Shown here: positions 1 through 10,156 of the stretch, one piece after another
Position numbering within the stretch: the stretch's first letter is position 1
Layout: each line of letters begins with the position of its first letter
DNA from: Marinihelvus sp963695135
Lineage (GTDB): Bacteria > Pseudomonadota > Gammaproteobacteria > Xanthomonadales > SZUA-36
DNA length: 64,000 bases
Assembly (NCBI GenBank): GCA_963695135.1
Contig: CAVOGA010000003.1
Coordinates: 62,001-126,000 of the forward strand
Direction of reading: 5' to 3'
Notes under the pieces: model-generated
Databases searched by the model: none
The model's input: the letters and a program-made list of their open reading frames with translations, nothing else
What the model was told of the DNA's origin: nothing
Translations under genes and position numbers: made by a program

Positions 1-1266
1 GTTCTCGTTGCGGTCCGGGCCGGTGGAGACCATGTGCACGGGCGCTCCGGTCAGTTGTTCCATGGCTTCCAGGTAGGCACGGGCGTTGGCCGGCAGGTCC
101 TCCAGGCGCGTGGCGCCGCGGGAACTTTCGCTCCAGCCGGGAAATGACTCGTACACCGGTTCCAGGGCGGACCAGGCGTCCGGATTGGTCGGCGGCACGT
201 CGATCTCCTCGCCATCCAGCCGGTAGGCGGTGCACACCTTGATTTCTTCCATGCCGTCCAGCACGTCCAGCTTGGTCACGCAAAACCCGCTGAGGCCGTT
301 CAGCTTGACCGAACGCTTGAGGGTCACCGCATCCAGCCAGCCGCAGCGCCGCGGACGGCCTGTCGTAGCGCCAAATTCCGCACCACGTTTGGCAATGCCG
401 GCGCCTGTTTCGTCAAACAGCTCGGTCGGAAACGGCCCGCCGCCCACGCGCGTGGTGTACGCCTTGGTGATCCCCAGCACGTAGTCGATCGCGTCCGGGC
501 CGACGCCGGCGCCGGTGCATACGCCGCCGACGGTGGTGTTGCTGGAGGTGACAAAGGGATAGGTGCCGTGGTCGATGTCCAGCAGCGCGCCCTGGGCGCC
601 CTCAAACAGAATGCGCTTGCCCGCGTCACGCAGGCGGTGCAGTTCACCGGACACGTCGCCCACCATGTGGCCGATCGCATCCGCCAGGGCCAGGGTCGCA
701 TCGAGAATGGCCGGATAATCCAGCGGCTCCAGGCCGTAGCGGTTCACCAGGTCAAAGCTGTGATACTCGACCACCGATTCCAGCTTGTTGGCCAGTGCTT
801 CCGCGTTCAGCAGGTCTGCGACCCGCACGCCGCGGCGCGATGCCTTGTCCTCGTAGGCCGGGCCGATGCCGCGCGAGGTGGTGCCAATGGCCTTGACCCC
901 CAGTGCCGCCTCCCGCGCGCGGTCCAGCTGCGCGTGGTAAGGCATGATCACCGGGCAGGCCGGGGAGATCACCATGCGCGATTCCACGTCCACGCCGCGG
1001 GCCTGCAGGTTGTCGATTTCCGCCTTGAGGGCCTCCGGTGACAGCACCACGCCGTTGCCGATAAAGCAGCGCACACCCGGGTGCATGATGCCGGCCGGGA
1101 TCAGGTGCAGCACGGTCTTGTCACCGTCAATGACCAGCGTATGTCCGGCGTTGTGGCCGCCCTGGAAGCGGACCACCGCGTCCATGTCCTGGCACAGCAG
1201 GTCGACGATTTTGCCCTTGCCCTCATCACCCCACTGGGTGCCGAGAACGACAACAGAATGACTCAT
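1..1266 (-). CDS. purA: Adenylosuccinate synthetase (3' end cut by window edge)
   Basis: This enzyme makes adenylosuccinate from IMP, aspartate and GTP, the first committed step of AMP synthesis in the cytosol. The reading frame is open from an ATG at 1266 to base 1. The P-loop-like GDEGKGK lies at residues 13-19, followed by the GGHNAGHT substrate loop and the GTTSRGIGPAYEDK segment. About 422 codons are visible. The E. coli protein has 432, so roughly the last ten are missing. It is the last gene of the leftward hflX-hflK-hflC-DUF2065 cluster, the same position as in E. coli. The identification is secure. Confidence 0.97.
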   Translation of the reverse strand, partial: MSHSVVVLGTQWGDEGKGKIVDLLCQDMDAVVRFQGGHNAGHTLVIDGDKTVLHLIPAGIMHPGVRCFIGNGVVLSPEALKAEIDNLQARGVDVESRMVISPACPVIMPYHAQLDRAREAALGVKAIGTTSRGIGPAYEDKASRRGVRVADLLNAEALANKLESVVEYHSFDLVNRYGLEPLDYPAILDATLALADAIGHMVGDVSGELHRLRDAGKRILFEGAQGALLDIDHGTYPFVTSSNTTVGGVCTGAGVGPDAIDYVLGITKAYTTRVGGGPFPTELFDETGAGIAKRGAEFGATTGRPRRCGWLDAVTLKRSVKLNGLSGFCVTKLDVLDGMEEIKVCTAYRLDGEEIDVPPTNPDAWSALEPVYESFPGWSESSRGATRLEDLPANARAYLEAMEQLTGAPVHMVSTGPDRNEN

Positions 1267-1314
1267 AGAACGTTTCCCAACGTAGTTATCCCAATTTATG
1301 CCGTTATTGGGTTG

Positions 1315-1509
1315 TTAGAGTACGAGCTGGAGCATGACCGCTCCGCTCAGTAAACAGACGATACCGATCAAACGAATGCCGCGCGGCCCCAGCCGCGCGG
1401 CATCCATCATCGCTTTCAGCCAGCGCTCCGGCGCCAGCGTCGGCAACAACCCCTCGAGTATGAGCAGCAGTGCGAAGGCTGTCGCCAGGTCTTTCAGCAA
1501 AGGATCCAC
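1315..1509 (-). CDS. DUF2065 small membrane protein (YjeT-like)
   Basis: This is a 64-residue protein with two hydrophobic stretches, one near residues 9-25 (FALLLILEGLLPTLAPE) and one near 45-63, separated by a short basic loop. Length, the LEGLLP motif and location between hflC and purA match the DUF2065/YjeT family. Its function is not established. It is probably co-transcribed with hflK-hflC and may sit in the inner membrane with them, which is inference from position only. Confidence 0.85.
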   Translation of the reverse strand: MDPLLKDLATAFALLLILEGLLPTLAPERWLKAMMDAARLGPRGIRLIGIVCLLSGAVMLQLVL

Positions 1510-1535
1510 CGGCGGTCATTCGGCCTTGCTGTGCC

Positions 1536-2399
1536 CTACTCCCGGGCTTCGCCGTTAAAGTAGTCGAAGAACTCGGAGTTCGGATCGACCACCAGCACAT
1601 CATCCTGGTTGCCAAAGGCATTCCGGTAGGCCTGCAGGCTCCGGGAAAAGGCGAAGAACTCCTCGTCCAGACCGTAGGCGTCTGCGTAGATGGCGATGGA
1701 TAAGGCGTCGCCCTCACCGCGAATACGCTGACCGTCACGCTCGGCCTCGGCCAGGATGACCTGGGATTCACGATCGGCGTTGGACTTGATCCGCTCGGAT
1801 TCCTCACGGCCCTCGAACCGGTAGCGATTGGCCTCCTTCTGACGGTCAGCCGCCATACGCCGGAATACCGATTCCCGGACATCGTCCGGCAGCTCGATGC
1901 TCTTGATGCGCACGTCAACCACCTCGATGCCGAACTCTTCCGCCGCCTTGTTGGCGGCCACGGCGATATCCTGCATCGTGTTCACACGCTGTTCGGACAC
2001 CACCTCGGCGAGGGTGCGGCTGGCGATCTGGTTACGCAGCCGGTCCTCGATGATGCTGTTCAGGCGGTTCAGCGCGACGGCCTCGTTGCCCTGGGTTGAG
2101 GTGTAGAAACGCGATACATCAACAATGCGCCACTTCACAAAGGAATCCACTTCGACGAACTTCTGTTCCGATGTCAGCATCGGCTGCGGACTCGTGTCCA
2201 GGGTCAGGATCCGGTTATCAAACTTGCGGATGTTGTTCACGAACGGCACCTTGAAGTGCAGCCCGGGCTCGTAGTTCGCCTTCACAATACGGCCCAACTG
2301 GAAGCGAATGGCGTCCTCGGTTTCCTGCACGGTGAATACGCTGTTGAGGCCGACGAAGGCCAGCACACCGGCCAGAATCAGGATGATGGTTTTGGTCAT
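1536..2399 (-). CDS. hflC: HflC, modulator of the FtsH protease
   Basis: HflC is an SPFH/prohibitin-family protein that pairs with HflK in a large periplasm-facing inner-membrane complex modulating FtsH proteolysis. The 287-residue protein has an N-terminal membrane anchor at about residues 4-22, then the SPFH domain (VQETEDAIRFQLGRI) and a charged helical region rich in Arg and Glu. Its ATG overlaps the hflK stop by one base (TAATG), indicating translational coupling. Family, length and gene order agree with E. coli. Confidence 0.96.
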   Translation of the reverse strand: MTKTIILILAGVLAFVGLNSVFTVQETEDAIRFQLGRIVKANYEPGLHFKVPFVNNIRKFDNRILTLDTSPQPMLTSEQKFVEVDSFVKWRIVDVSRFYTSTQGNEAVALNRLNSIIEDRLRNQIASRTLAEVVSEQRVNTMQDIAVAANKAAEEFGIEVVDVRIKSIELPDDVRESVFRRMAADRQKEANRYRFEGREESERIKSNADRESQVILAEAERDGQRIRGEGDALSIAIYADAYGLDEEFFAFSRSLQAYRNAFGNQDDVLVVDPNSEFFDYFNGEARE

Positions 2400-3535
2400 T
2401 ATCTTCCCTCCCGGTTAACGTTGCGCGGTGTGCGCCCGTCACGATCGCTCTGCTGCGGAGCACGCTGGTCGTCCGGCGTCATGACGGGCGGCATGCGGTT
2501 CGGGTCAAAGTCCGCGCTTGTTCCACCCAGCGGCAGGTACAGCACATTGCTGCTGGAGTCGACATCCAGCAGGACCTTCCTGGAGTCGCCCAGCACGCCT
2601 TCCATCACCTGCAGGTACATGCGGGTGCGGGTCACGTCCGGCGCCAGCTGGTACTCGGCCACCTGCAGCCGGAAGCGGTCAGCCTCACCTTCCGCCAGGG
2701 CCACGGTCGAATCCCGGTAACCCTGGGCCTCCTGCACGATTCGCGCAGCCCGCCCGCGGGCCTCGGGAACCACGGAGTTCTCGTACACGCGCGCTTCCTC
2801 GATGAAGCGCTGGCGGTCTTCCCGCGCGCGGATCACGTCGGAATACGCCTCGCGGACCTGGGCAGGCACGGACACGTCATTCAGGTTGAACTGCGTGATA
2901 CGAACGCCGGCCTGGTAGTTGTCCATGGTTTCCTGCAGCACGCGCTGGGTTTCCATGCGCACCGTGTTTCGCGTCGTGCCTTCGAGGATGTTGTCGAGAC
3001 GGTTGGTACCGACCGATTCCCGCAGCGCGCTCTCGGCGGCCTGGCGAAGGGTGATCTCCGGGTCGCGAACGTTGAACAGGAAGGCCTCCGCATCGGACAC
3101 GGTGTACTGGACCTTGTAGGCGAACTCGACGAGGTTTTCGTCTTCCGTCAGCATCTGTCCACGGTCCTCGGCGGTCCGCACACTGCTGACATTCACCGTT
3201 TCCACGCGCTCAAACGGCCGCGGCAGGGTTAGGTTCAGGCCCGGGTCGAGAATGCGGCTGAACTTGCCAAAGCGCAGCACCACGCCGCGTTCCGCTTCGT
3301 CAATCACGTTGACCGAATCCCATGCGGCCCAGACCACGAGAAGAACCAGCGCCAGGGAGAAGATACCCCCGTTGCCGCTGCCGCCCGTTTTCTGCTGCCC
3401 GGATCCGCCGCCACCGCCAAAGATGGAGCGAACCTTGTTCTGCATGTTCTGGAACACCTCGTCCAGTTCCGGGGGCTGGTCGCCCTGCTTCCAGGGGTCT
3501 TTCTTATCCCCCTTGCCGGGTTCCTTCCAGGGCAT
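2399..3535 (-). CDS. hflK: HflK, modulator of the FtsH protease
   Basis: HflK is the partner of HflC in the FtsH-associated SPFH complex. The 378-residue protein begins with the family's cytosolic Gly/Pro-rich tail (MPWKEPGKGDKKDPW, then a GGGGGSG run at about 40-46). One membrane span follows near residues 58-75, then the SPFH domain with VLRFGKF, and a disordered C-terminus rich in Asp, Arg and Pro. A 168-bp gap separates it from hflX, longer than other junctions in this cluster, so an internal promoter there is possible. Confidence 0.96.
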   Translation of the reverse strand: MPWKEPGKGDKKDPWKQGDQPPELDEVFQNMQNKVRSIFGGGGGSGQQKTGGSGNGGIFSLALVLLVVWAAWDSVNVIDEAERGVVLRFGKFSRILDPGLNLTLPRPFERVETVNVSSVRTAEDRGQMLTEDENLVEFAYKVQYTVSDAEAFLFNVRDPEITLRQAAESALRESVGTNRLDNILEGTTRNTVRMETQRVLQETMDNYQAGVRITQFNLNDVSVPAQVREAYSDVIRAREDRQRFIEEARVYENSVVPEARGRAARIVQEAQGYRDSTVALAEGEADRFRLQVAEYQLAPDVTRTRMYLQVMEGVLGDSRKVLLDVDSSSNVLYLPLGGTSADFDPNRMPPVMTPDDQRAPQQSDRDGRTPRNVNREGR

Positions 3536-3703
3536 AGCTGTCTCCTGCTAGATCGTAAGTTAAGAATGCGCCCAAGTGGCGGCGCGTCGATGGTTGAGAG
3601 ATGGGCATCACTGCCGCCCTTTCCAAGGCGGCCGTGGCCGAATTGAACATTATCCTATGAGTTGGATGTGCGTGCCACGTGAAGCGTAACAATCAGCGCC
3701 GCA

Positions 3704-5005
3704 TCAGTGAGGGCTGACGCCGGGCAGGAGTTGCTCGCGCACGACCCGCGCCTCGGCTTCCCCCTGGCGGGAAAGACGCCGTGCCATTGACAGGGGCAGA
3801 TCCACCCGCAGTTTCCAGCTGCCGTCTTCACCGATGGTCTCCTCGCTGACCGCGCCCATTTCAAACAGTCGCGCCCGCAGACGGGCATCGCTGCCTTCCA
3901 GGCGAATCCAGCGACGAATCCGCTGCCCGGACACGCGGTCCTCGATGGCTGTCAGCAGCTCGTCCAGGCCACTGCCGCGCAGCGCGGACACGTGCGCCTG
4001 GTCCACCACGCCTTGCGCATTTTGCTGCACGCCGGGAAGCTGGTTGGTCAGATCGATCTTGTTGTACACCCGGATCATCGGCAGCTCGCCGGCGCCGATG
4101 GACTCCAGCACCTCGTCGACCTCGTCCCGGCGCTCGGCGTGGAAAGGATCTGCCACGTCAATCACGTGCAGCAGCAGATCCGCCTCGCGCGCCTCCAGCA
4201 GGGTGGCGCGGAATGCGGCGATCAACTCGTGCGGCAGTTCGCTGACGAACCCGACCGTGTCCGCCAGCAGGATTTCACCGCTGACGCCGCGCAGGCGTCG
4301 CACCGTGGGATCCAGCGTGGCGAACTGCATATCCTGCGTGTCAACGGCGGCCTCGGTGAGCGCGTTGAACAGGCTGGACTTGCCGGCGTTGGTGTAACCG
4401 ACCAGCGCAACGGTGGGCGTTTCGCCGCGGCTGCGGCGCCGGCGGCCCTGTTCGCGCTGCCGGTTGACCCGCTCCAGGCGGCTGCGCAGGTAACGGATGC
4501 GGTGCCCGAGCAGGCGCCGGTCGGTCTCCAGCTGGGTCTCCCCCGGACCGCGCAGGCCGATACCCCCCTTCTGGCGCTCAAGATGGGTCCAGCCGCGGAC
4601 CAGCCGGGTGGACAGATGCCGCAACTGGGCCAGTTCCACCTGCAGCTTGCCCTCGTGAGAGCGGGCGCGCTGGGCAAAAATATCGAGAATCAGGGTGGTA
4701 CGGTCCAGGACCTGGACCTTGCAGCGCTTTTCGATGTTGCGCTCCTGGACCGGCGACAGGGGCCGGCTGACGAGAATCACCGAGGCATCGTAACGCTCGA
4801 CCGCCTCGTGCAATTCCTCGACCTTGCCCTTGCCGACAAAAAACCGGGCGTCCGGTTTGTCCCGGGGCGCGGTAATCACCGCCACGACGTCCGTGCCCGC
4901 GGAGCGCGCCAGTTCCTTGAATTCGTCAAGCGCCTCCGGGCCCATGCCGGGGAAAACAGGATGAAGAATGACGGCGCGGTCGCCGCGCTCTGCGCGTTCG
5001 AACAA
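3704..5005 (-). CDS. hflX: HflX, ribosome-associated GTPase
   Basis: HflX is a GTPase that binds 50S or 70S ribosomes and rescues or splits stalled ribosomes under stress. The 433-residue protein has the N-terminal HflX domain (DARFFVGKGKVEEL), a helical linker with the GxGxGETQLE-like segment GLRGPGETQLETD, and a G domain with G1 GYTNAGKSS near residue 205, the switch element DTVGF and NKID as G4. It lies directly downstream of hfq with a 27-bp gap, as in E. coli. The ATG at 5005 gives the normal length. Confidence 0.97.
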   Translation of the reverse strand: MFERAERGDRAVILHPVFPGMGPEALDEFKELARSAGTDVVAVITAPRDKPDARFFVGKGKVEELHEAVERYDASVILVSRPLSPVQERNIEKRCKVQVLDRTTLILDIFAQRARSHEGKLQVELAQLRHLSTRLVRGWTHLERQKGGIGLRGPGETQLETDRRLLGHRIRYLRSRLERVNRQREQGRRRRSRGETPTVALVGYTNAGKSSLFNALTEAAVDTQDMQFATLDPTVRRLRGVSGEILLADTVGFVSELPHELIAAFRATLLEAREADLLLHVIDVADPFHAERRDEVDEVLESIGAGELPMIRVYNKIDLTNQLPGVQQNAQGVVDQAHVSALRGSGLDELLTAIEDRVSGQRIRRWIRLEGSDARLRARLFEMGAVSEETIGEDGSWKLRVDLPLSMARRLSRQGEAEARVVREQLLPGVSPH

Positions 5006-5032
5006 TTCGGTTAACTCGCCGTCACGGGCAGA

Positions 5033-5269
5033 TCACTCCTCCCCGTCTTCGGACATCCGCACGTTGCGGGCCGGCACGACGGTGGAAATGGCGTGCTTGT
5101 AGATCATCTGGCTGACAGAGTTTTTCAGGAGCACCACGAACTGGTCGAATGACTCAATTTGCCCCTGCAGCTTAATGCCGTTCACGAGATACACAGACAC
5201 GGGAATCCGCTCACGACGCAAGGCGTTAAGAAACGGTTCCTGCAATGATTGACCCTTTGTCATGGTCAT
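5033..5269 (-). CDS. hfq: RNA chaperone Hfq
   Basis: Hfq is a hexameric Sm-like RNA chaperone that pairs small RNAs with mRNAs. The 78-residue protein starts MTMTKGQSLQEPFLNALR, keeps the Sm1 core (VYLVNGIKLQGQIESFDQF) and the Sm2 signature YKHAISTVVP. Its C-terminal tail is very short (ARNVRMSEDGEE), unlike the long tail of E. coli Hfq. It sits 34 bp downstream of miaA and upstream of hflX, the standard arrangement. Confidence 0.98.
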   Translation of the reverse strand: MTMTKGQSLQEPFLNALRRERIPVSVYLVNGIKLQGQIESFDQFVVLLKNSVSQMIYKHAISTVVPARNVRMSEDGEE

Positions 5270-5303
5270 TCCTCCATTGGATATTATTGTGATGCATCAT
5301 GCT

Positions 5304-6290
5304 TTAATTCTGGGAATGACCTTGTGAAGATTCAAGGAAATCTTCGACCACGGCGGCCACGCCCCCAAACGCCGAATCCGCATCCGGATCATACCACAGC
5401 GCGCCACGCTCCCGCCGTAACCAGGTGAGCTGGCGCTTGGCCAGCTGGCGCGTGGCTGCGAGGGCCTTGTCACGCATCGAAGCCTCGTCGTACTCCCCTT
5501 CCAGCCACGGCCAGGCCTGGCGATACCCCACGGCACGCATGGCCGGCAGTGCGGCATTAAAGTCCGTCCGGGCACGCAGGCGCCGCAACTCTCCGGGAAA
5601 GCCCTGCGCCATCATCAGGTCAAAGCGCCGGGCAATGCGCTCATGCAGGGTGGCGCGCTCCTGCGGACAAACGATCAGCTTCAGTACCCGGAACCGGGGG
5701 GTCGTGCCGGATGATGCTGCCTGCAACTCGCTGAGCGGCCTGCCGGTGATCTCGTAGACCTCCAGGGCGCGCTGGATGCGCTGCGGATCATTGGGGTCGA
5801 TCCGCGCCGCGGCGGCCGGGTCCACCCGCGCGAGTTCCCCGTGCAGCACGTCCCAGCCCTCGGCCGCTCCGCGGGATTCCAGCCGCGCGCGGATGACCGG
5901 ATCCGCCTCCGGAAGGTCGGCCAGGCCCTCCAGCAGGGCCCGGAAATACAGCATGGTGCCGCCGACCAGCAGCGGCACCCGCCCGGCCGCGGCGATGGCT
6001 TCGATCTCGCGCAGCGCGTCCTCGCGGAACTCCGCCGCGGAATACGTCTCGCCGGGGTCACGCACATCGATCAAACGGTGCGGCGCGCGCGCCAGGGTGG
6101 CTGCATCGGGCTTGGCGGTGCCAATGTCCATGCCCCGGTAAACCAGGGCCGAGTCCACGCTGATGATATCCAGGGGAAAGCGTTCGCAAAGCCGGACCGC
6201 CAGGCCGGTTTTGCCGGAGGCGGTCGGACCCATCAGGCAGACCAGGGGAGTGGGCGGGGAAACGGGTGGGGACAGCGTGGACGTCGCCAT
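5304..6290 (-). CDS. miaA: tRNA dimethylallyltransferase
   Basis: MiaA transfers a dimethylallyl group to A37 of tRNAs reading UNN codons. The 328-residue protein has the P-loop GPTASGKTG near residue 22, the DSALVYRGMDIGTAKP segment and LVGGTMLYFRALLEGL, all family hallmarks. The open frame continues far upstream, but the ATG at 6290 overlaps the mutL stop (TGATG) and gives the usual length, so it is chosen. Translation is probably coupled to mutL. Confidence 0.96.
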   Translation of the reverse strand: MATSTLSPPVSPPTPLVCLMGPTASGKTGLAVRLCERFPLDIISVDSALVYRGMDIGTAKPDAATLARAPHRLIDVRDPGETYSAAEFREDALREIEAIAAAGRVPLLVGGTMLYFRALLEGLADLPEADPVIRARLESRGAAEGWDVLHGELARVDPAAAARIDPNDPQRIQRALEVYEITGRPLSELQAASSGTTPRFRVLKLIVCPQERATLHERIARRFDLMMAQGFPGELRRLRARTDFNAALPAMRAVGYRQAWPWLEGEYDEASMRDKALAATRQLAKRQLTWLRRERGALWYDPDADSAFGGVAAVVEDFLESSQGHSQN

Positions 6291-8073
6291 CAGCGACCCC
6301 GCAGAAACAGCCGGTCCAGGGAGCCGAGATCCAGTTGCACCCAGGTCGGGCGCCCGTGGTTGCACTGCGCGCTGCGCTCGGTGCGCTCCATATCGCGCAG
6401 CAGGGCGTTCATTTCTTCCACCGACAGGCGCCGGTTGGCGCGCACCGAGCCATGGCAGGCCATGGACGACAATACCTCGTCCAACTCGGACTCGAGGCGC
6501 GTGCTGCTGCCCTGGCTGGCCAGGTCGGCAAGCACATCCTGCAGCAGGGCCGGAATATCGGCTTTTTGCAGCAGCGTCGGCACCTTGCGCACGAGCAGGG
6601 ACTCGGGCCCGCTGCGATCGCACTCGAAACCGAGCTGCTCGAGTTGCGCTGCGCTGCGTTCGGCAAGGTCTGCCTCGCGCTCGGATACGTTCAGGGACAC
6701 CGGCACCAGCAGGGTCTGGCTGCGGATGCCCTGCCCGGCCTGCCCGGCCTTGAGACGCTCGTAGGTGATCCGCTCATGAGCCGCGTGCATATCAACCAGC
6801 ACCAGGCCCTCGGCATTCTGCGCCAGGATGTAGACACCGTGCAGCTGCGCCAGGGCAAACCCCAGCAGCGGGATATCGCCGGAGTCCTCGCTGCACCGTG
6901 GCCGGCGGCGCTTCGCTGAACCGCTGGTAGGCGCCAATCTGCTGCGCCACCGCGCCCGGGAAAGCGCCCGCCCGGGGGCCGCGACGAGGGCATCATGGGC
7001 ATGCCGGACTGCTGCGGCGCCACGGAGCGGACCACCTCGTCCAGCCCGCTGCCGGGCCGCAGCCGGCCGCCGCCCACCCCGCTGTCCGCCAGCAGGCGGT
7101 GCAGGCTGGAGTAAATGAAATTGTGCACCGCGCGCTGATCGCGGAACCGGACTTCGTGCTTCTGCGGATGGACGTTCACGTCCACCAGTTCCGGCGGACA
7201 GGCCAGGAACAGGACAAACGCCGGATGGCGACCGTGAAACAGCACGTCGCGGAACGCCTGGCGAATCGCATGCGCAATCGTGCGGTCCCTGACCATGCGG
7301 CCGTTCACGTAGAAAAATTGCCGGTCGGCCTGGGCGCGGTTGTAGCGCGGTTCCGCCACCCAGCCGGTCAGCGACAAGGGCCCTGCACCGGCATCCACGT
7401 CCTGCGCATGGGCGAGAAACTCCTGGCCGCACAGCATCGCCACCCGCTGCGCCCGTCCGTTATCGTCACTGGCCGGCGGCAAGGCACGCACCACCTTGCC
7501 GTTGTGCTGCAGGCGCAAGCCAACGGCAAAATTACCCAGGGCGATGCGCTTCAACAGTTCGTCGATATGGCTGTATTCCGTGCGGTCCGTGCGCAGGAAT
7601 TTACGCCGCGCCGGCACGTTGTAGAACAGGTCCTGTACATCGATGCGCGTGCCGACAGCGCCGGCGGCAGGCCCGGGCTCGCCGACCACACCGTCGTGCG
7701 CCGACACCTGCCAGGCATGGTCGCCGCCGGCAACCCGGGATACCAGGGACAGGCGGGAAACCGACGCAATACTGGCCAGCGCTTCGCCGCGAAACCCCAG
7801 GGAGGACACCGCTTCGAGATCCTCGAGGGCGCTGATCTTGCTCGTCGCATGGCTTGCCAGCGCCAGGGGAAGCTCGGCCTCGGGAATGCCGCTGCCATCA
7901 TCTTCTATGCGAATCAGTCGCTTACCGCCCTGCTCCAGGGTCACCTGGATGGAACGGGCGCCCGCATCAAGACTGTTCTCCACCAGTTCCTTGACGACGG
8001 ACGCCGGGCGCTCCACCACCTCGCCGGCGGCGATCTGGTTGACGAGGCCCGGGGGCAGTTGGCGTATTGGCAT
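6290..8073 (-). CDS. mutL: DNA mismatch repair protein MutL (frameshifted)
   Basis: MutL is the GHKL ATPase linking MutS to downstream mismatch-repair steps. The N-terminal part reads from 8073 with IRQLPPGLVNQIAAGEVV, the ATP-lid segment GFRGEALASI and VNVHPQKHEVRF. The C-terminal dimerisation domain (FALAQLHGVYILAQN, MHAAHERITYERLK) reads in another frame to 6290. Between them a stretch with VAQQIGAYQRF is in the third frame, so two indels are needed, near 6960 and near 6895. The linker is GC-rich. All conserved blocks are present, so sequence error is more likely than loss of function. Confidence 0.9.
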
Positions 8074-8248
8074 GAATCAGGGTCGGGACGGGAAACATGC
8101 GCATGATACCGGTTGGCCCGCGCGGAACGAACCTTCGATCCGGAAAACCGTCAATGAGGGGATACAGGCAGGTGAGATAAATGGTGACGCGTCACGTTCC
8201 CGGCATGCAGCCGGTTCCCGTGACGCGCCACCCTGCGGACGTGCAGAT

Positions 8249-9544
8249 TCAGGTCGTGGGGATCACCAGTTCCGACCCGACCCGGATCAGATCACTGTTC
8301 AGCTGATTGGCCTGGCGGATCGTCGTGACCGACACGTTATAGCGGTTGGCAATCGCACCCAGCGTCTCGCCGCTGGAAACCACGTGGCGCGTACCGTCAC
8401 GATTGGCGGCCAGCCAGGTTCCCGGGGGCGGGCTGCGATAGAAATAATTGCGCACGCCGCGGGCAATCGCCCTGGCCATGTTTTCCTGGAACTCGCGTTC
8501 CGTGAGGCGTTTTTCTTCGGTCGGGTTGCTGATAAAGGCCGTCTCCACCAGCACCGAGGGCACGTCCGGTGACTTGAGCACCATGAAGTTGGCCCTGCCG
8601 ACATGGTCCTTGTGCACCTGCGTGGTCTTGCCGATGGAGGCGAGGATTTCCGCAGCCACCTGGTCACTGGCCTGGATCGTGGCGCTTTGCGACAGATCCA
8701 GCAGCACCGAGGTCAGCAGGTCGTCCTTGTCATTCAGGGACACACCACCCACCAGGTCGGCCGCGTTTTCCCCCTGCGCCAGGAGGCGGGCGAACTCACT
8801 GCTGGCGCCGCTCTGGGACAGCACGAAAACCGAGCTGCCGCGGACATTCCGGTTGTTGAAGGCATCAGCATGAATGGATACGAACAGGTCCGCCCGGTGC
8901 TCCCGGGCCCGCTCGTACCGCGCCCGTAAGGGCACGTAATAATCTCCGGTGCGCGTCAGCACTGCCCGCATACCCGGCAGCTCGTCAATATGCGCTTTCA
9001 GGCGCTTGGAGATTTGCAGTACTACGTCCTTTTCCCGCGTGTGCTTTTTGCCTATCGCACCAGGGTCTTCACCGCCGTGTCCGGCGTCGATGGCCACCAC
9101 GATGTCGCGGTTGCCGCCCTGTATGGAAGCGAGGGTGCGTACGGTCTGCGCCTCCCCGGTTCCCGGTTCATCGAACATGTCAACGACAAGACGATGACCG
9201 TATTGCCCGGTTGGAGCGATCATGAAACTTTTCAGGTCCACGGCCTGACTCAGGTCCAGCACCACCCGCAGCGTGTCCTTGTCCGGCTGACCGTGCCGCA
9301 CGCCTGTGATGATGCCCGACTGTTTCGTGTCGATATCGAAGCTGCCCTGCAGCGACGACTGTTTCAGATCGATAACCACCCGGTGGGGGTTTGCGAGGGT
9401 AAACAGGGAGTAATCCGCGCTGCCGGCCAGGTCCAGTACAGCCCGCGTCTTGTCGGGACCCGCCCAGACACGCAAACCGCTGACGTCTGCGGCAAATGCA
9501 GAACTGCAGAACGTCAATAACAAGACCGGAAATAGCCGCTTCAC
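8249..9544 (-). CDS. amiB: N-acetylmuramoyl-L-alanine amidase, AmiB/AmiC type with LysM
   Basis: This periplasmic zinc amidase cleaves the peptide from MurNAc and splits septal peptidoglycan during cell separation. The 431-residue protein has a signal peptide (residues 1-18, ending SSAFA), an AMIN domain to about 120, an Amidase_3 domain from about 150 with the zinc-binding IDAGHGGEDPGA, and a C-terminal LysM domain (about 388-430) for glycan binding. It lies between tsaE and mutL as E. coli amiB does. AmiB versus AmiC is assigned from context. Confidence 0.93.
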   Translation of the reverse strand: MKRLFPVLLLTFCSSAFAADVSGLRVWAGPDKTRAVLDLAGSADYSLFTLANPHRVVIDLKQSSLQGSFDIDTKQSGIITGVRHGQPDKDTLRVVLDLSQAVDLKSFMIAPTGQYGHRLVVDMFDEPGTGEAQTVRTLASIQGGNRDIVVAIDAGHGGEDPGAIGKKHTREKDVVLQISKRLKAHIDELPGMRAVLTRTGDYYVPLRARYERAREHRADLFVSIHADAFNNRNVRGSSVFVLSQSGASSEFARLLAQGENAADLVGGVSLNDKDDLLTSVLLDLSQSATIQASDQVAAEILASIGKTTQVHKDHVGRANFMVLKSPDVPSVLVETAFISNPTEEKRLTEREFQENMARAIARGVRNYFYRSPPPGTWLAANRDGTRHVVSSGETLGAIANRYNVSVTTIRQANQLNSDLIRVGSELVIPTT

Positions 9545-9663
9545 TGCAACGAATCCCCTAACCGCGCAAATAGAGCAGACTCAATGATGAATTGCTTTTC
9601 CGGAAAAAGCAACAGTTTCTGTATATAAAACCGTTGGATAACTTCGCAAACTAGAATACGAGT

Positions 9664-10156
9664 TTAAAGAAGAGCCTCAATAAACTGACCTAAGCGAACA
9701 CCGGAATCTGAATACGCGTAAAACATAAGACGTCTTGAATCGAAGCTGTTACCGGGGCCTGGCGAGAACACAATTTCCAGATCTGCGGGGGGCAGGACGC
9801 TGCCGCCCTGCTCCGGCCACTCGACCAGCAGCAGGGTCCGCGTCATCGCACAGGTCTTCGATACCCAGGAAATCCAGCTCGCCGGGATCGCCGATGCGGT
9901 AGAGGTCCAGGTGCAGCACGTTCACCCCGGCCAGCTCATAGTGCTCCAGCAGGCCATAGGTGGGGCTCTTGACCCGGCCGGCATGGCCCAGCGCCTGGAT
10001 CAGCGCCCGGGTAAAGGTGGTTTTTCCCGCACCAAGCGAACCGCGCAAATACACGGTACAAGGCGCTTGCAGCGCGCCGGCGACAGCCCGCGACAGCGTC
10101 GTCATCGCGGCCTCGTCCAGGGCCTGGCTGACCAGCGTAAGCCGCGGCTCAGGCAT
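9664..10156 (-). CDS. tsaE: tRNA t6A biosynthesis ATPase TsaE (frameshifted)
   Basis: TsaE is the P-loop ATPase that works with TsaB and TsaD to make threonylcarbamoyladenosine at A37 of ANN-decoding tRNAs. From the ATG at 10156 (MPEPRLTLVS) the frame shows the Walker A GSLGAGKTTF and SPTYGLLEHYEL, then LDLYRIGDPGELDFLG. Near 9843 one extra G shifts the frame. The other frame continues with TLLLVEWPEQGG, the conserved end of the family, to a stop at 9664. The start overlaps the nnr stop by 8 bp. Confidence 0.9.
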